Shown here: positions 25,246-37,957 of the stretch, piece after piece | How the letters are laid out: each line of letters opens with the position of its first letter | Position numbering within the stretch: the stretch's first letter is position 1 | Source: Cyprinodon diabolis | Lineage: Eukaryota > Chordata > Actinopteri > Cyprinodontiformes > Cyprinodontidae | Direction: 5' to 3' | Assembly (NCBI GenBank): GCA_030533445.1 | Contig: CM060081.1 | Coordinates: forward strand, 37,502,111-37,566,110 | DNA: 64,000 nucleotides | Program-made: the position numbers and the translations under genes | The notes under the pieces: model-generated | Database searches by the model: none | What the model was told of the DNA's origin: nothing | What the model saw: the letters and a program-made list of their open reading frames with translations, nothing else

Positions 25246-27308
25246 TTAATTTATTTCTGTCATTCTTCATGAACTTTTAAAAAAATAAATAAAATGATCT
25301 GCATGTTGCTCATTTTAAACAAAAAAAAAAACAAATACATTTCATATCCTGTCAACTGAGTTGCGAAACCCTCTCCCTACAAATATTTAATTCTCTGTGA
25401 ATTAATACCAATCAGTTTTTGATAAGATCCTCCTCCAACGTATCCTCGTATGCACAAATTTACAACAAAAATCTCCTGACTAAATCCAGAAATAAAACAG
25501 TGTGGCTGGCTTTAACGAGAGCGGAAACAGAGGAAACTGGCTTGTCAGCAGGAACAAAACCTGCTTCCAAGCAGGTTAGCTCTTGGGAGAATGTTACTAT
25601 AATAACAGGGACAGATTTTGAGGAAACTGTCTTTGTGAAACGGAAAACTAAGTTTCCCTGATTTCAGATTTAGAGTTTTCAGGAAAACCTGTTTTGTGAA
25701 ACGGATCCCAGGACTGAAATCTATGTAGATTATAAAAGGTGTGTAAACCTGATCAAGATAAATACAGCCTCACTAACATTTGGTTTTCTCTACTGAGCTC
25801 TGTTAATGAGATGATTATTGGTGTAATTTGTGCTGAAGCACGAACACATCTAAAAGACAGCACCTCTTAAAAACTGGACTTTAAGACCAATGTACCATCC
25901 ATGACTTTATGTAGAGGAGCCTATGTTCTCAGATAGATTAGAAAGTTATTCTTTTACCTCATATTTTCAGTATTAACATTAGAATGATTTATGCCTTCAA
26001 GGCTGATGTCAGAACATTTATTTTTTTGTGATAAACTTTACCACTCACAGAAAAACATGATTTGTCTATTCTATTAAAACATCAATTTTCATATAATTAT
26101 GGAAATTATTTTTATTTTTATTGTTTTTACAGAATGAATATAATGAGAATGTGATATCAACACATGTGGGCCAAATTATTATCTTAATAGGTAATTTAAA
26201 GGTAACTATAGATGATGAATTAGTTACAATGACTAAACTGGTTACTTTAGTTGAGTAGGTAACCAACGTGAGTTAACTGGGTGATGCTGCTGGAACTCCT
26301 TCTACAGCAGGGATGCAGATTAAGGTCTGTTCTTAACAGATGGATTGAGGTCAACAATCAGTCTTAATGAATACAAATTACTCAGACATGGCTGTTTAAA
26401 AGATATAGCCACATAATTTTCTATAAACTATCAATTTGTCTGTTTTTTCTTTTTTTTTTCCTTATTTACAGAAAATTTACATTTCTAAAACATGAGAACC
26501 CTCTAAAATCGTAATGCATTTAATTCAATAGTGTCCTTTTTAAGGCATACAATTCTCACTTTCATTGATAATCATAATTTTAAAAATGCAGATATGTTTT
26601 TTTTTAAAGTCCCTGAAATTGTTTTTATTAAATTCAAGAAAAAAGTTATCAGAGAAGGGGAAATCATTTTGAAAATAAAGTAAATGCATTTGAGAGAGCA
26701 TTTATACACTGAAATCAAAACATTATATTATTTTAGAGAAAATATTTTGTCTTAGAATAAATAAAAGATAAATTGACAATTAGAAAAAGTTTTTCTACTC
26801 TCAGATATTGTTGTTTTGCAATAAGACTGGCTAATAGCAACACTCTTATTGCAGACACATTTTTCACACGGAGAGAAAAATCCTGAATCAGGAGCAAAGA
26901 GTGAGGTTTTGTGAGTGAAGAAAAAAGTGTTTGAGATAGAAATCTATTCTTGAGAGAAAAGGTTTCCACTCTGATAGCAAAAATGAATAAATATTTGAGA
27001 GAGCCTTTTTTCCCTGGAAATCATTTTCCAAAAGTTAGTTTATTTTTTATTTATATTATGGCAACATATTTTCTCTCAAAACTTTTTCTTTAGTCTCAAA
27101 TAACATCAGTTTTTGCTATCAGTGTGATCATTTGTTCTCTCCAATACACTTATTTTACTTTTAAATTTATTTTCCCTTTTCAGATCACTTTTTTTCCCCT
27201 TGACTTTGAAAAACAACACAAAACAATTCCAAAGAACTAGTAAAAAGATTAAAGGAAAAGGACAAAAGCTAGTCTACAAATTAAAGTCTTTATGCCTTTT
27301 TTCTTAAA

Positions 27309-27317
<9 letters not shown>

Positions 27318-27372
<55 letters not shown>
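27318..27372. repeat. (TA)n microsatellite
   Basis: About 27 uninterrupted AT units following a run of A. Confidence 0.95.
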
Positions 27373-27376
<4 letters not shown>

Positions 27377-27459
27377 TAAAATAAACAAAAACATTGGTGG
27401 GTTCTGAGAGAAACTCTTAGAGACATGCACAGAAGAAGAAAAACGTACAAGCACAAACT

Positions 27460-27640
27460 CACACTCACACTTTAGGGCAATTTAGAAACACCAATTTATT
27501 TGAACATTCACACTTTTGGTCTGTGGGAGGAAACATATTTTAGAGAACATACAAACCCTAAGCAGAAACACCATGAACTGGAAACTGGAACCTTTTTGCA
27601 ACAAGGCAACAGTGCTACCAAATGTGCCCCATCCATCCCA
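27460..27640 (-). repeat. Decayed SINE-like repeat copy
   Basis: It keeps the order of blocks seen in reverse at 13619-13915: ACACTCACAC, a GGGCAATTTAGA segment, GGTCTGTGGGAGGAAAC, ACATACAAACCC, and GCAACAAGGCAACAGTGCTA. Divergence is much greater, so this is an old copy. Confidence 0.55.
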
Positions 27641-28769
27641 TACAGTATACATGCCAGTTAGAGTACTTGATTTATAACAATAGTAAGATAATGAAAAGCT
27701 CTACTTGCACAAACACCTGTGATTGGGATCTAAACAGAGCTTCAGTCAGAGGCTTTTAGAAGATAATACATGTCAATTTCACTTGACAAAGTTCTAAAGT
27801 GGTATCTTCAAAGAGAGTATGTTTGAGCTTGTAATTTCTTCTTTCATGCTTAAACCTTTAACCTAAATGGGACTAGTGGAGCTGCAGAATGAGAATGACG
27901 GAGACCACAAAACTATTTTTGTCATCAGAGGCTGGTTTAAGAAGATTTACCTGTCTGGGTTTTAAGGTAATGGTTTAATTCCAGTTTCTTTTTGTGTTTA
28001 TGTCCTTTCTGAACCACTGTAGAATATGTTTACTAAATTAGGAATGAATTGTGTAAGAAAGGCAAAATTCCCACTACTGGAACAAACTTGTTATTGTTAA
28101 CTTCTAATACATTATCTCACCTTTTTATTTATATCACATAAGGCTATATATCAAGTTGTAAAATTAAATTAACAGATTTTTTTTAGGGCAATATCTCCAG
28201 TAGTTCCATACATGCATGGGAAACATTATTTTACATTGACATCAACAATTTAAAGGCCATACAGACAGGAGCCCTTTTGCACAAATGGAAACAAACTTTG
28301 GTGATATGAATGATGAAAAAAAAAGAAACTCCACATTTTTCTTGATTTGATGTTTAATTGATATTATTCTATTATTAAAACAACTTAAGCCTCTTTGCAT
28401 TTGTGAAATTTCGGGGGTGTTTATGTTGGAGTAGGAACTTTGTAGGTCAGGTACCTCTCTGATAACTTTTTTTATCTTTTCTATTGAAATTTGTTCGCTT
28501 CTTCGTGTTCTTCGTGGTTACAGTATTTGTGTTGCAAGCGTTTCTAGATCAAAACAGCGCCATCTGGTGGTCAAGTGACACCAAGACGTCAAATTTGAAT
28601 TTTATTTAAAACATTTTATATAAAAAATATATTTTGCATATTCACAATCGTATCGGAATACTTCGTAATAGTTTTGTTCTTTTCGGGAAACTTAGATGTA
28701 GTTTTCAACTTTTAATAACAGCTTTTCTTTTTTCCTTTTGAAAGATTCAGTTTGTCAGGACAAACATGT

Positions 28770-29555
28770 GAATACGAGCGCTCCTCTACCGGGGCAGCCT
28801 CGGAGAGATGATGACATGTTTCCAGATATTTGTTGTAGTTTTATTAGGGAACTCTTCGTGGGTAGATAATTTTAGGTTCCAACTTATGTGTCATGATGAC
28901 TCCAATCGGAAATGTGTGAGGTATGCCCCACTCCCCACACTGTTGCAGTCTGACGACCAACCAGCTGTGGATTGCAACATCTAAGCTCCGCCCCTCCGGG
29001 TTGACGACACCGCGGGACGAAACAACGAAACCAAACAAACCCGGAGCCAGCCAGAGCCTCTAGTCCGGTTGAAAGTTCTGGAGAACCAGCGACAGGCTCA
29101 GCAGAGCGCGGCGGGGATTCAACCTAGACTGACCGCATTCAGTCTCTGGCTCGTAGACGGAGGAAACGACCGGCTTTTAAACACACTTTGTCATTTCAGC
29201 TCCGGAAGTAACAACAAAGACTCAACAAGTTAGTTTTTTTGGAGGTTTAACTACCTTTTTATTGGATTTCTCCGTGTAATTATTTGATTCATTTAAACGA
29301 CCAAAATAAACCAGACGACCACCGGCTAAAGGGCGAACGACAGGTTGCGCAACTAAAACAGAAGCAAACGTCATCTCCAGTTCTCCCAGTGCAACAGTGA
29401 CTGGTCCCAGTTGGAGTTCGGTTTCAAGACAATAAGCTGCTTTCCCACGTCTTCGTTTTTGCAACTCTGCAACTCAAAGAAGTGACCAGAAAACATTATC
29501 CACGGTGTTTTTCACCGGTTTGACCCGCGCGCCGGAGCAGTCAGTCATTCTGAAG
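28770..29555 (+). promoter_or_regulatory. trib3: trib3 CpG-rich promoter and non-coding first exon
   Basis: This block is clearly richer in CpG and GC than its surroundings. It holds a GC box (CCGCCCCTCC near 28988) and runs into a strong donor, GAAG|GTAAGA, at 29555/29556. The next exon begins at 31781, after the acceptor CTGTCAGCAG, and has 12 bases before the ATG at 31793. The sequence up to 29555 is therefore most simply the promoter plus 5' UTR exon, with intron 1 spanning 29556-31780. No TATA box is evident and I cannot place the transcription start. A C/EBP-like ATTGCAAC lies at about 28973. Mammalian TRIB3 is induced through C/EBP-ATF elements, but this match is too weak to claim one. 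The 80-aa reverse-strand frame here is a by-product of the GC-rich sequence. Confidence 0.6.
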
Positions 29556-31780
29556 GTAAGAAACTGACCTGAGATCAGCAGAGCTGCTGGTCGCAATGGA
29601 AATCAATTAAGATTTAATTCCATAGAATCAGAACCAAAACAAAACAGGAAGCAAAAAAAAAAAATGTTTGACTTGTTTAAACCAAATCAGCATCTAATAT
29701 TTCCTTTCTTTAAAATCATATATTAGTTTTTTTGTTCTATTCGACACATGTTAGGCAAGGCAGGGATTTTACCTTATAATGAACCTATCATTTTTTTTAT
29801 AAATATTTTAAACAATTTGCAAAAACCCAAGAAAGATAATCAACAGACATCAGAAATGTATAAAAACAAAAACGATGCTCATTGACTTTTTGATGCATAT
29901 TAATTATTTTGACTACCTAAAACCAAATTTTAAATAATTTTTTCTTTTTTTTTAAGTTTCATTTTTAAAATTTGAAAAACACTATCTAAAATATCTGATT
30001 ACCTATAACCCTAAAAAAACACATTTCCTTGATTGCCAAGTTATTTAAAGAAGAAGTTGTTATAAAATGAAATCTATATTAGTAACATGTTGGGTTTTAA
30101 TGTTAGGAATTCTATTTGAGGCTTTATAGAGTTACACAATATTAAAAAATATGCAATTGCAATATTGTTGCTAAAAATGTGATATTTTAACCAACATACA
30201 TCTGACTCACAATTACACAATGTTCCACCACTTTGTTTCAGTTTTGGTGTCTAAACCAAAAATAAAAATATTATACCTCAGATGTGGGCATTAAGGGCAG
30301 TTGGAGCACACCCACCTGGCCAACTAAACATGCAGGTTTATAAGATTTTGCCATTCACTGTGTAGACTTTCCTGATTGCAATATTGCACATGTTAACACT
30401 ACAGTAATAACTAGTTTGATATATTGTGAAGTTCTGCTTTCCGTCTATGGATTACAATTAGTTTTGGATTACATTTTATTAATTTTTTTTTTACAGTAAA
30501 GCAGTTTTGATATCCCCTGGATTATTTCTTCTGAAAGATTTTGCCTCAAACACAGAATGTAGGGATTAGATTAGCCTGATCGAAGATTTTACAGAACCTT
30601 TCTTATCATATGATCATACATTATCTTAGCAGCTTTGTAAAAATACATCATTGGGTCTTTGAATATGTCTTACCTTATTTTTATTTGTTGCATTTCCATC
30701 TTTATTTCTTTTGTTTTCATTTAGATTTATACATTTTTCTGCTCGGAAATAATCCTGTTAATCTTGATGCTATTTTGTGCATTTTAACAAAAATACTTTA
30801 TAATAATCTTTCATTTCAGTTGCATTGAAAACTCACTTATACGGTTGCAACTTTTATGGTTTTAAACCACAAAAAGGGATTAATGAGATGACCAAGGAGA
30901 GATTGCATGGTGCAAAGTTTCTGCATGTGGGTTTTCTTTTATGAATAACTCAGTAGTCATTTCTCTTCATCGCTTTATTTTAAGCTAGTTTCACAATCAA
31001 AAGTGTCAAGTGAGGCCAGATTTGCTGTGTGCATGCCAGTGGGTGGATGACGTTGCCTCAGTGACATTGTGACTCAGGTTGTTTCAGCAGGAGCGAAAGC
31101 AGTGTTGCCCCATAGCCGGTTTCCATAAAGTGTCACCAAGGTGACCACATGTTATGAGAAACTTACTCACACAAACATAGACTCACACACACACACCCGC
31201 ACCCTGGCGGTGCATGCATGTAGGTGTTGACTGTATTTAGAGCATTTTTAAACTATAAACTGTTTTGCTCTGATGCAACGATCTGAAAGCTGTATGCTTG
31301 TCAGCTTACAGGAAGTTGCATCAGGAAGCGTATAGACACCGACTGTGTAACATGTAAGCAGGAGGGATGCAGAACACAGTCAGATGTGATACTAATACAT
31401 CATTTTCCTAATGTCACCAAAGAGGTTTTGGTGTAAGAATGAGGCAGAGTCACAGTTACTCCTGAAGAGGGTGCTGTTGTGCAACGAGGAGAAGATGTGA
31501 AAAATGTATTGATTAAGGTAATAAGTGGCTTAAAAATCTCAGAAAAGGATTTATGTAAACTTTGCATCTTAGAAAGTTCTCATTGTGGATTTGGAGTTCT
31601 ATCTGCATTCTGTGGTGCTTCAAACACATCAGAGAGGAAGTGTTTAGGATTCTGATGTTTGCTGCTATCTATCGGGTTTAGTTAAAGTGGTAGACATCTC
31701 AGAAATACCAGCACGAAAAATTAATTGTTTGGTATAACCGGGCTAATAATAATAAAACTCATGTAATTTGCTGTCAGCAG
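29556..31780 (+). other. trib3 intron 1
   Basis: This intron is AT-rich, with a consensus donor (GTAAGA) and acceptor (CAGCAG). I see no exon, conserved-looking block or clear transposon in it, apart from a short CA-rich stretch near 31180. Confidence 0.6.
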
Positions 31781-31792
31781 TAATACCTGAGG

Positions 31793-33073
31793 ATGGATGT
31801 GGCCACCACCAGAAGTCAGCTGTGTCTGAAGAGGCTGCTGGCTGAGCCTCAAGAAAACTTACCAAAATGTAAACGAGCCTGTCTGGAGACCTCCCCCTCT
31901 GCAAACAGCCTATCAGCTTACCTCACACCAACAAACCAGGCACCCAAGTCCAGCCCAAGTCAGCCTCCATCCAGAGTCGGAGCGTACCTGCTGTTAGAAA
32001 GCTGTGAGAAGGAGGAAACCTATAGAGCAGTGCACACGAGCACACAGAAGCAGTCCACTTGTCAGGTAAGACTGGGCCAACAACAACCAAAAAATAAGCT
32101 GCTAGTAGTGGCAACAATGCAGACGTCCTTAAAAATATAACCAAAAGTGATATTTTTTTTGTACTACAAGTATTTGCATGTTTTTTGTTGCAGGTTCTAC
32201 CTCTGCGTGGTTTCCAGGAACGGTTAGCAGCATATGACCGCATCGGTAAACACGACAACATCTGCGGTCTGCAGGATGTGGTGGTCGGTCAAGACAACCT
32301 GTATGTTTTTCTTCCCGATCATCATGGCGACATGCACGCATACGTGCGCTGCAGGAAGCGTCTGGAAGAGGAAGAGGCGGGACGTCTGTTTGCTCAGATG
32401 CTAAACGCAGTGGTACACTGTCATCAAAAAGGAGTCATCCTGAGGGACCTGAAGCTGCGACGATTCGTATTTATGGACCAATACAGGTAAGATGCAGCCT
32501 AAGGTCACATTACTGATGTTAGGATTATTTTGCTTTAGACCTAGAAGAAAAATAACATTTTTGTTTATTTAAATTCTTCTTTCCAGAACTCGTCTTGCCC
32601 TGCTTGGCCTAAATGACTGTGTCGTCCTACACGGTAACCTCGATGAAGACTTTCTCAAAGACAGACACGGCTGTCCTGCCTACGTCGGCCCCGAGCTGCT
32701 CACCAACGGAAACGGCTCCTATTCTGGTCGCGCCGCAGATATCTGGAGCCTCGGCGTGTCCCTGTTTACCATGCTAATTGGACGATACCCTTTCCAAGAC
32801 ACGCAGCCAACTGCGCTGTTCGCCAAGATCCGCCGTGGGGTGTTCAGCCTTCCCAATAGCTTATCCCCACAGGCAAAGTGTCTGATCAGCTGCATGCTGA
32901 GGAAGGCGCCTGTTGAGAGACTGAAAGCATCTGAACTTCTGATGCACCCGTGGCTGACCAACCATTGCATGCAACACCACAACATACACAAGTCCCATCA
33001 CAACCAAAATAGCTCTCATAACAAGCAGGAGGAGGAAGACCAAGTGGTGCCAACATGGACGGAGAAACAATAA
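31793..33073 (+). CDS. trib3: Tribbles pseudokinase 3 (three coding exons, 350 aa)
   Basis: Coding exons are 31793-32065, 32194-32486 and 32587-33073 (stop TAA at 33071). All junctions are GT-AG and the phases agree, giving 350 codons; human TRIB3 is 358 aa. Residues 1-60 are a low-complexity N-terminus with a basic KCKR patch, and about 62-312 form the pseudokinase fold. Visible landmarks are HGDMH (135-139), the Tribbles catalytic-loop form LRDLKL (174-179) in place of [16 protein letters not shown] (219-226), DIWSLGV (240-246), GRYPFQD (254-260), KIRRG (269-273) and HPWL (309-312). The DFG position reads GLN (196-198), so metal binding looks lost, as in the family. The tail carries DQVVP (340-344), the COP1-binding motif. 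Known role: scaffold bringing targets to COP1 and restraining AKT/MAPK signalling during ER or amino-acid stress. Wording such as RLGPYVLLE-like RVGAYLLLE and PYPFQD-type motifs fits TRIB3 better than TRIB1/2. The beta-3 VAIK-type lysine is glutamine (Q91), the last codon of the first coding exon. Confidence 0.95.
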
Positions 33074-33119
33074 CACTTTAATACACAAACACCATATCTT
33101 CACACATGTGGGTATTGAT

Positions 33120-33125
33120 AATAAA
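33120..33125 (+). terminator. trib3: trib3 polyadenylation signal
   Basis: AATAAA lies 46 bases after the stop codon and is the first such signal downstream. Cleavage 15-25 bases later would make an unusually short 3' UTR of about 70 nt. I saw no more convincing signal for several hundred bases, though a later AATAAA (near 35114) could serve a longer form. Confidence 0.55.
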
Positions 33126-33139
33126 ACATGCCTGGCCAA

Positions 33140-36100
33140 AAGTCAAACAGTCAGTCACCACCTGGCAGTGGTTTTATTGTAATGCATTTCTTCAATGTGA
33201 GTAATTGACTTTCACTTAGAGCTGCATTATTTAAACACTTCATTTTAATGTTGTTTTAATCAATACTTGAACTAATGATAAAAAATAAGCTAAAGGCAGG
33301 GAATGCTTTTCCTTTTGCAGTTCCTACAATCTCTTTTATAACCAGAGCCTAAATGAATTATAGCAGTGTGCCATGCAAAGTGGCTGTGCAATTTGAAAGA
33401 GACAGCGATTGATGACAGCTTATTATGATGTATTAAATTAGTCAGCTGACAGCATCTTTTTAGGGCCATACAAGGACTAAAAGGACAAGGACAAACTGCA
33501 TTTACCCTACAGTTCTGCTTTTATGGTTCGTTTTCCTCAGTTACATTTCAAACATCTAAGTTCCTTAAGATAACAATCATTCACCATTTATTTCAGATGA
33601 TATAAAGGTTTTATCAGAATAAACAGCTCTTAACTTATCTTCATTTATTCCATCTACTTCTGTCTTTGCTTGATGAAGAGCAATAATTTGATCCCGCTAA
33701 AAATACATAGCATATCCTTCACTGTCAGTCTGTCATCTAAAAGCTTTACTTTTCAGCACAAGACTGCAATTTTATCTTAAGCTCAACTGGTTTCTGTCTT
33801 TTTGGGCCAGGTAGTGTGTACTAAATTAACAACTATAACCTTAATTCCCATTTCAAGGTTGAAACATTTCTCCATGAAAGTCATTACAAGTCATTTTGTT
33901 ATTTTTAACAAATGTATCGATAGATGAAGTGATAAACACTACCAATGCTGTGGTCCTGGATTACTTGAACCTCGGGTGCCTTTTTCTGTCGGTTGTTGTG
34001 TCTCAGTTTATGCTCCGCCTCTTTCAGACTGACTCGTCCAACATGATGACCCATCTAAGACTTAAACCTACAGTTCCTCTTTCTAATTCTCTGTTTTGCT
34101 GCCATCTGTGATGCTTGGAACTGGCTTTAGCAATTAACAGGGTTTTAAGGGGTATTTCTGCATGACATGCAGTGTGAAAACCTTTTAGGTATATTCGATG
34201 TCAGATGAGTATTACTTTTTTTTTAAAGGGAAGCTGACCCATAGTAGACTACTTTTATAAGATTTCATGGTTTTTTTTTTTTTTTAGTGATGTATAATAA
34301 AGATTTTGGTAGATCTTTCCATTAAGACAACAGTCTGGTCAAACAGCCAACTGGATATTTGGTCTTACATACAAAGTGGTTGGTATAATATATAAAAAAA
34401 AAAAAAAAGATAAATGCTTATTAACATTTAATGGCGACCTTGTTCATGTGTTTTCTTTTACCAACTCTTGAAATTAGCTTCAGCTTCACTATTTACTGCT
34501 TATACTGATGTTTCAGGTGTTCAAATTTTTGCTTGAACAGAATTTCCATCAGTCTCTGGAGGAGGCAGAGCCTAAAAGGCAGCACACCGTTCAATTGTTT
34601 ACATTTACAAATCCTGGTGGTGATCATAACAACCTTTACGGATTTAAAACGTGTTACTGAGATCAATGAGTTTAACTTGTATTTTTAGTTTTCTTATAAA
34701 CTTATTTTTATTTAGCCTGTATTTAATTAAAGATTAAAAATGAACTTGGAAATTTCCACATAATAAAAATCAAAAAATTGTAAAGTTACTGAGAATATTT
34801 ATAGATTGGATTTAATATAAACAAATAAATGTGAATAAATAAACTAACATTTTTTGGATAATTAAAACATATTTTGGGGTTTTTATGTTCCAAATTGGAT
34901 GAACAGCTTGTTGCAGATTTGCCATTATTTAACATATTTTTTAAAGAATAAAAAATAAGCACTTAAATACCCCGAAAAATCGTATGATTTTGTAGTAACA
35001 GAAGAATTATTCTTAACTTAATCTGTCCTGCTTTACTGACTAGCTTTAAGCCTGCAAACAGTATGCCTTTTATTGTACAGTGCAATTCTGATGTCAGTTG
35101 TAAAAATAAAAAATAAAGGGTGTTTTAATGTAATCGTGTATAAATATTGGTCTTTTTATTGATAACTTTGTTTACTATTGACATTTTTCTTTTTGTTTTT
35201 CTTTTACTGAATCAACTTAATGGGACAGTGCTTATTAATGAGCATGCAATATTGTTTTAAATATAGTGGATTTAGCAATGCTAACTTCCATTCATAGACA
35301 AATACCTACATACAATTTCAAACAGAAAATAAGTAAAATTTAAAAGAGACATAGATATACATATATATATATATATATATATCAGGCTTTATAAGTAATT
35401 TTATGCAAACAATAAATAAGTGACTAACATATTGTTCTAATGGCTCTAGGTCCTTTTCATAAAGATGCTATGAGTGAGGGAGGGGCCAAGGTTTATTTGC
35501 TGATGTATGGGGCTTAAAGTAATGCTGCCCTGTTAGTCCACCATTTATGTCCCCTGCAGGTCAACTGGCTTTAAAAGTAAACTATGTAATGATTTTCTTC
35601 ACTTAAACAAATTTTGCAGTTTGTAAGTGTTTTAGATAACAGAAAAAAAAAAAAACAGCTACTGGGGAAACTAAAGACACACAATTACAGATTATGCAGT
35701 TGGTGAGCTCCAGGTCTCATCTGCAATTAGCGTCAGTCTTCAAGATGACAACCACTGCACACAGCTCAACTTATATCAGCTTGTAATATTTTTAGTTTTA
35801 CAAAAATAAATTCAACACAAAAAGCCAGATAACTCCGTAATAAGAACTTGAATCTTGTGACTAATCCGATGCATTATTTGTTTCGGACCCAGATCTGGGG
35901 TCAAGTAACGAACCGAGGCCACAGATCCATTCATAGTCCTTTGTCACTGAGAAAGATACTTAGGTTGATTTTACTACAATAACATATCTATGGCCATATA
36001 TTAAAAAAAAGCTATATTTTGATTGATGCATTTGTCCATTTTGCAGACCTAGTTGAAATGTCCACCTGTGAGCACTACACTGCTTGCATCAAAATACATT

Positions 36101-36722
36101 ATGCCCAATCTTAGATATCAATGTGGAGAGGTTTGTCTCCCTTTAACATACAAAAAAGAAACACATGCAGACACAGAGTTGGGGAACATACATCATATAA
36201 TGCTTCAGGAGTAGTGTTGCTGGTATCTGGCTCATATCAGTCTGCAGTTGTCTTTGTGCAAAGAGTTTTGAGAAACTTACTCTAACATGTGTTATTAGAT
36301 ACTCTGACACAAACTTATTGTATCCGGATACAAATATATTTGGTAGGGTATCGCTACTAAATACAAGTATTGTATGCATATTTTTGCAATTGTTTATTTT
36401 AGATTTCTGGATTATTTGCACAGTAAAAGAATAATACCTCCAACAACTTACAAATATTGTCAAATTGTTTTATATTTGGGTTATTTATTTGCAGTTATCC
36501 AACCACTTGAATCTCTGATTTTTATTCCTATGGTATCAAAAATAGCATCTAGTATAAAATATTTTCCTGTGTATCGAGTTTACAACTTTAGTATAGTGAC
36601 AACCCTAAACTCAACAGATTAGTCCTGCTACTTTTATCCCCTTTCCATTGTCCTGCGATGAAGGGTGATAACAGGAGGCCGCACACAACCCTTTTCTTGT
36701 AAGAATCTTTTGACAGTAGGAA

Positions 36723-36771
<49 letters not shown>

Positions 36772-37745
36772 GAGCGCTTAAATCAGCCATCTTTTCTGAG
36801 CTCTACATCCATATTACATGTATCTGAGGGTTTTGCATGAAGCAAACCTCGAAAGGAAGCAGCTCTATAATGTTTATGTTCCATGTATGCTTTTACTTTG
36901 ACAGGAGATGCTGTGTAGTTGCCAGGGTAACGGCCTTAGGACAATAAAATGTTGGAGATGGGGCTGATTATCTATTACTGAATTTGCTCGGTTTAATATT
37001 GAGATAGTTTAATAGATACTGATTGTAAGCAGACATTGACTTGAACTTGAAAACTGAAAAAAAAAAAAACAATTTTGCTTTTTGTTTTATTTTGAAATGG
37101 ATTAACCAAAGAATGAAACACGCACAGATTATGTTGGATGGTTTTAAACAGTTTAGCAGTGTCTGCAATTCAAAACAATATACATAGACTTTTAACCATG
37201 CTTAGGTTATTAATTACCATCAATAGTGAAATTTAATGTCTCCATTATGTGGATCTTTATTCACTTTACCTGGTGTAATGTAATCAGTTGAAGTTACTAA
37301 GCTACAAACATTAAATATATCACATAATTTTGGGCTCAATAAAGGAAAGAAAAAAAAAAAAAAAGAGGGTTCCTACACAGTCTTAAAGAAGCTGGCTTTT
37401 AATCAAGACAAGAAAGTGTAAAAAATGAAACACTAGAAACATTTTTGAATTTGCATTTTATCTTTACATGAATAAGATAAAAAAGGACCCTTTTAAATTG
37501 ATAAATAGTCTAACTGTAACTCAAAAGAATGAGCAGAAATGTTTAAAGTTGTTTTGTTAAATAAATCTTCTTTGTCAATAAATCTAATACATTTTCTGTG
37601 TGTTTTAAGTTTTAAAATCAGTTTTTAAGACTTCTTCTGACTACAGGAATTAGTAAGGACTGATAATTACAGCTCCATAAAGTAATGATTTAAATTGAAC
37701 ACAGTAAACAGATAAAATCTAAAGACAATGTGGGTTCATTCACCT
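33140..37745. other. trib3-atrip intergenic region
   Basis: Between the two convergent 3' ends the sequence is AT-rich, with homopolymers and (TA)n tracts at 35360-35382 and 36725-36768. I see no coding exon, RNA gene or transposon with clear ends. Confidence 0.5.
36725..36768. repeat. (TA)n microsatellite
   Basis: About 22 uninterrupted TA units between trib3 and atrip. Confidence 0.95.
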
Positions 37746-37751
37746 CATTTT

Positions 37752-37757
37752 TTTATT
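37752..37757 (-). terminator. atrip: atrip polyadenylation signal
   Basis: AATAAA on the minus strand lies 200 bases after the atrip stop codon. It is the nearest canonical signal and gives a 3' UTR of about 220 nt. Confidence 0.5.
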
Positions 37758-37957
37758 GAATTAATCAAAAAGCAGAACGATTATTTTTCCCCAGTCTACT
37801 CCTTCAGTCAAAGCTCAGCTCTGACCCATTATTCTTGTGCTGAACAGAAAATCTGCTCTGTCCTCATCTTAGACTTCATCAGCTAATCCAGTCTGTAAGC
37901 TGTCCTTCATACTGTACATGCAGAGGTGCCACTTAGGGACTCAGCAGTAGCAGCAGG

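Larger units (their letters stand above)
25246..28769. other. No gene recognised; (TA)n tract
   Basis: AT-rich DNA with a (TA)n microsatellite at 27318-27372 and a decayed SINE-like copy at 27460. A stretch at 25480-25710 with GTGAAACGG repeated (CTTTGTGAAACGGAAA, TTTTGTGAAACGGATC) may be part of a Harbinger-like MITE, but no paired ends were found. Confidence 0.45.

Noticed and set aside
28970..28985. C/EBP-ATF stress element in the trib3 promoter
   Set aside because: Only a half-site-like ATTGCAAC is present; the spacing of the composite element is not met.
31793..33073. Calling the gene trib1 or trib2
   Set aside because: The N-terminus, the [11 protein letters not shown] loop and the AYLLLE stretch agree best with TRIB3, and the C-terminus lacks the longer TRIB1/2 spacing before the COP1 motif.
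31923..33139. Minus-strand frames opposite trib3 (70-112 aa)
   Set aside because: They are antisense shadows of the trib3 coding exons.
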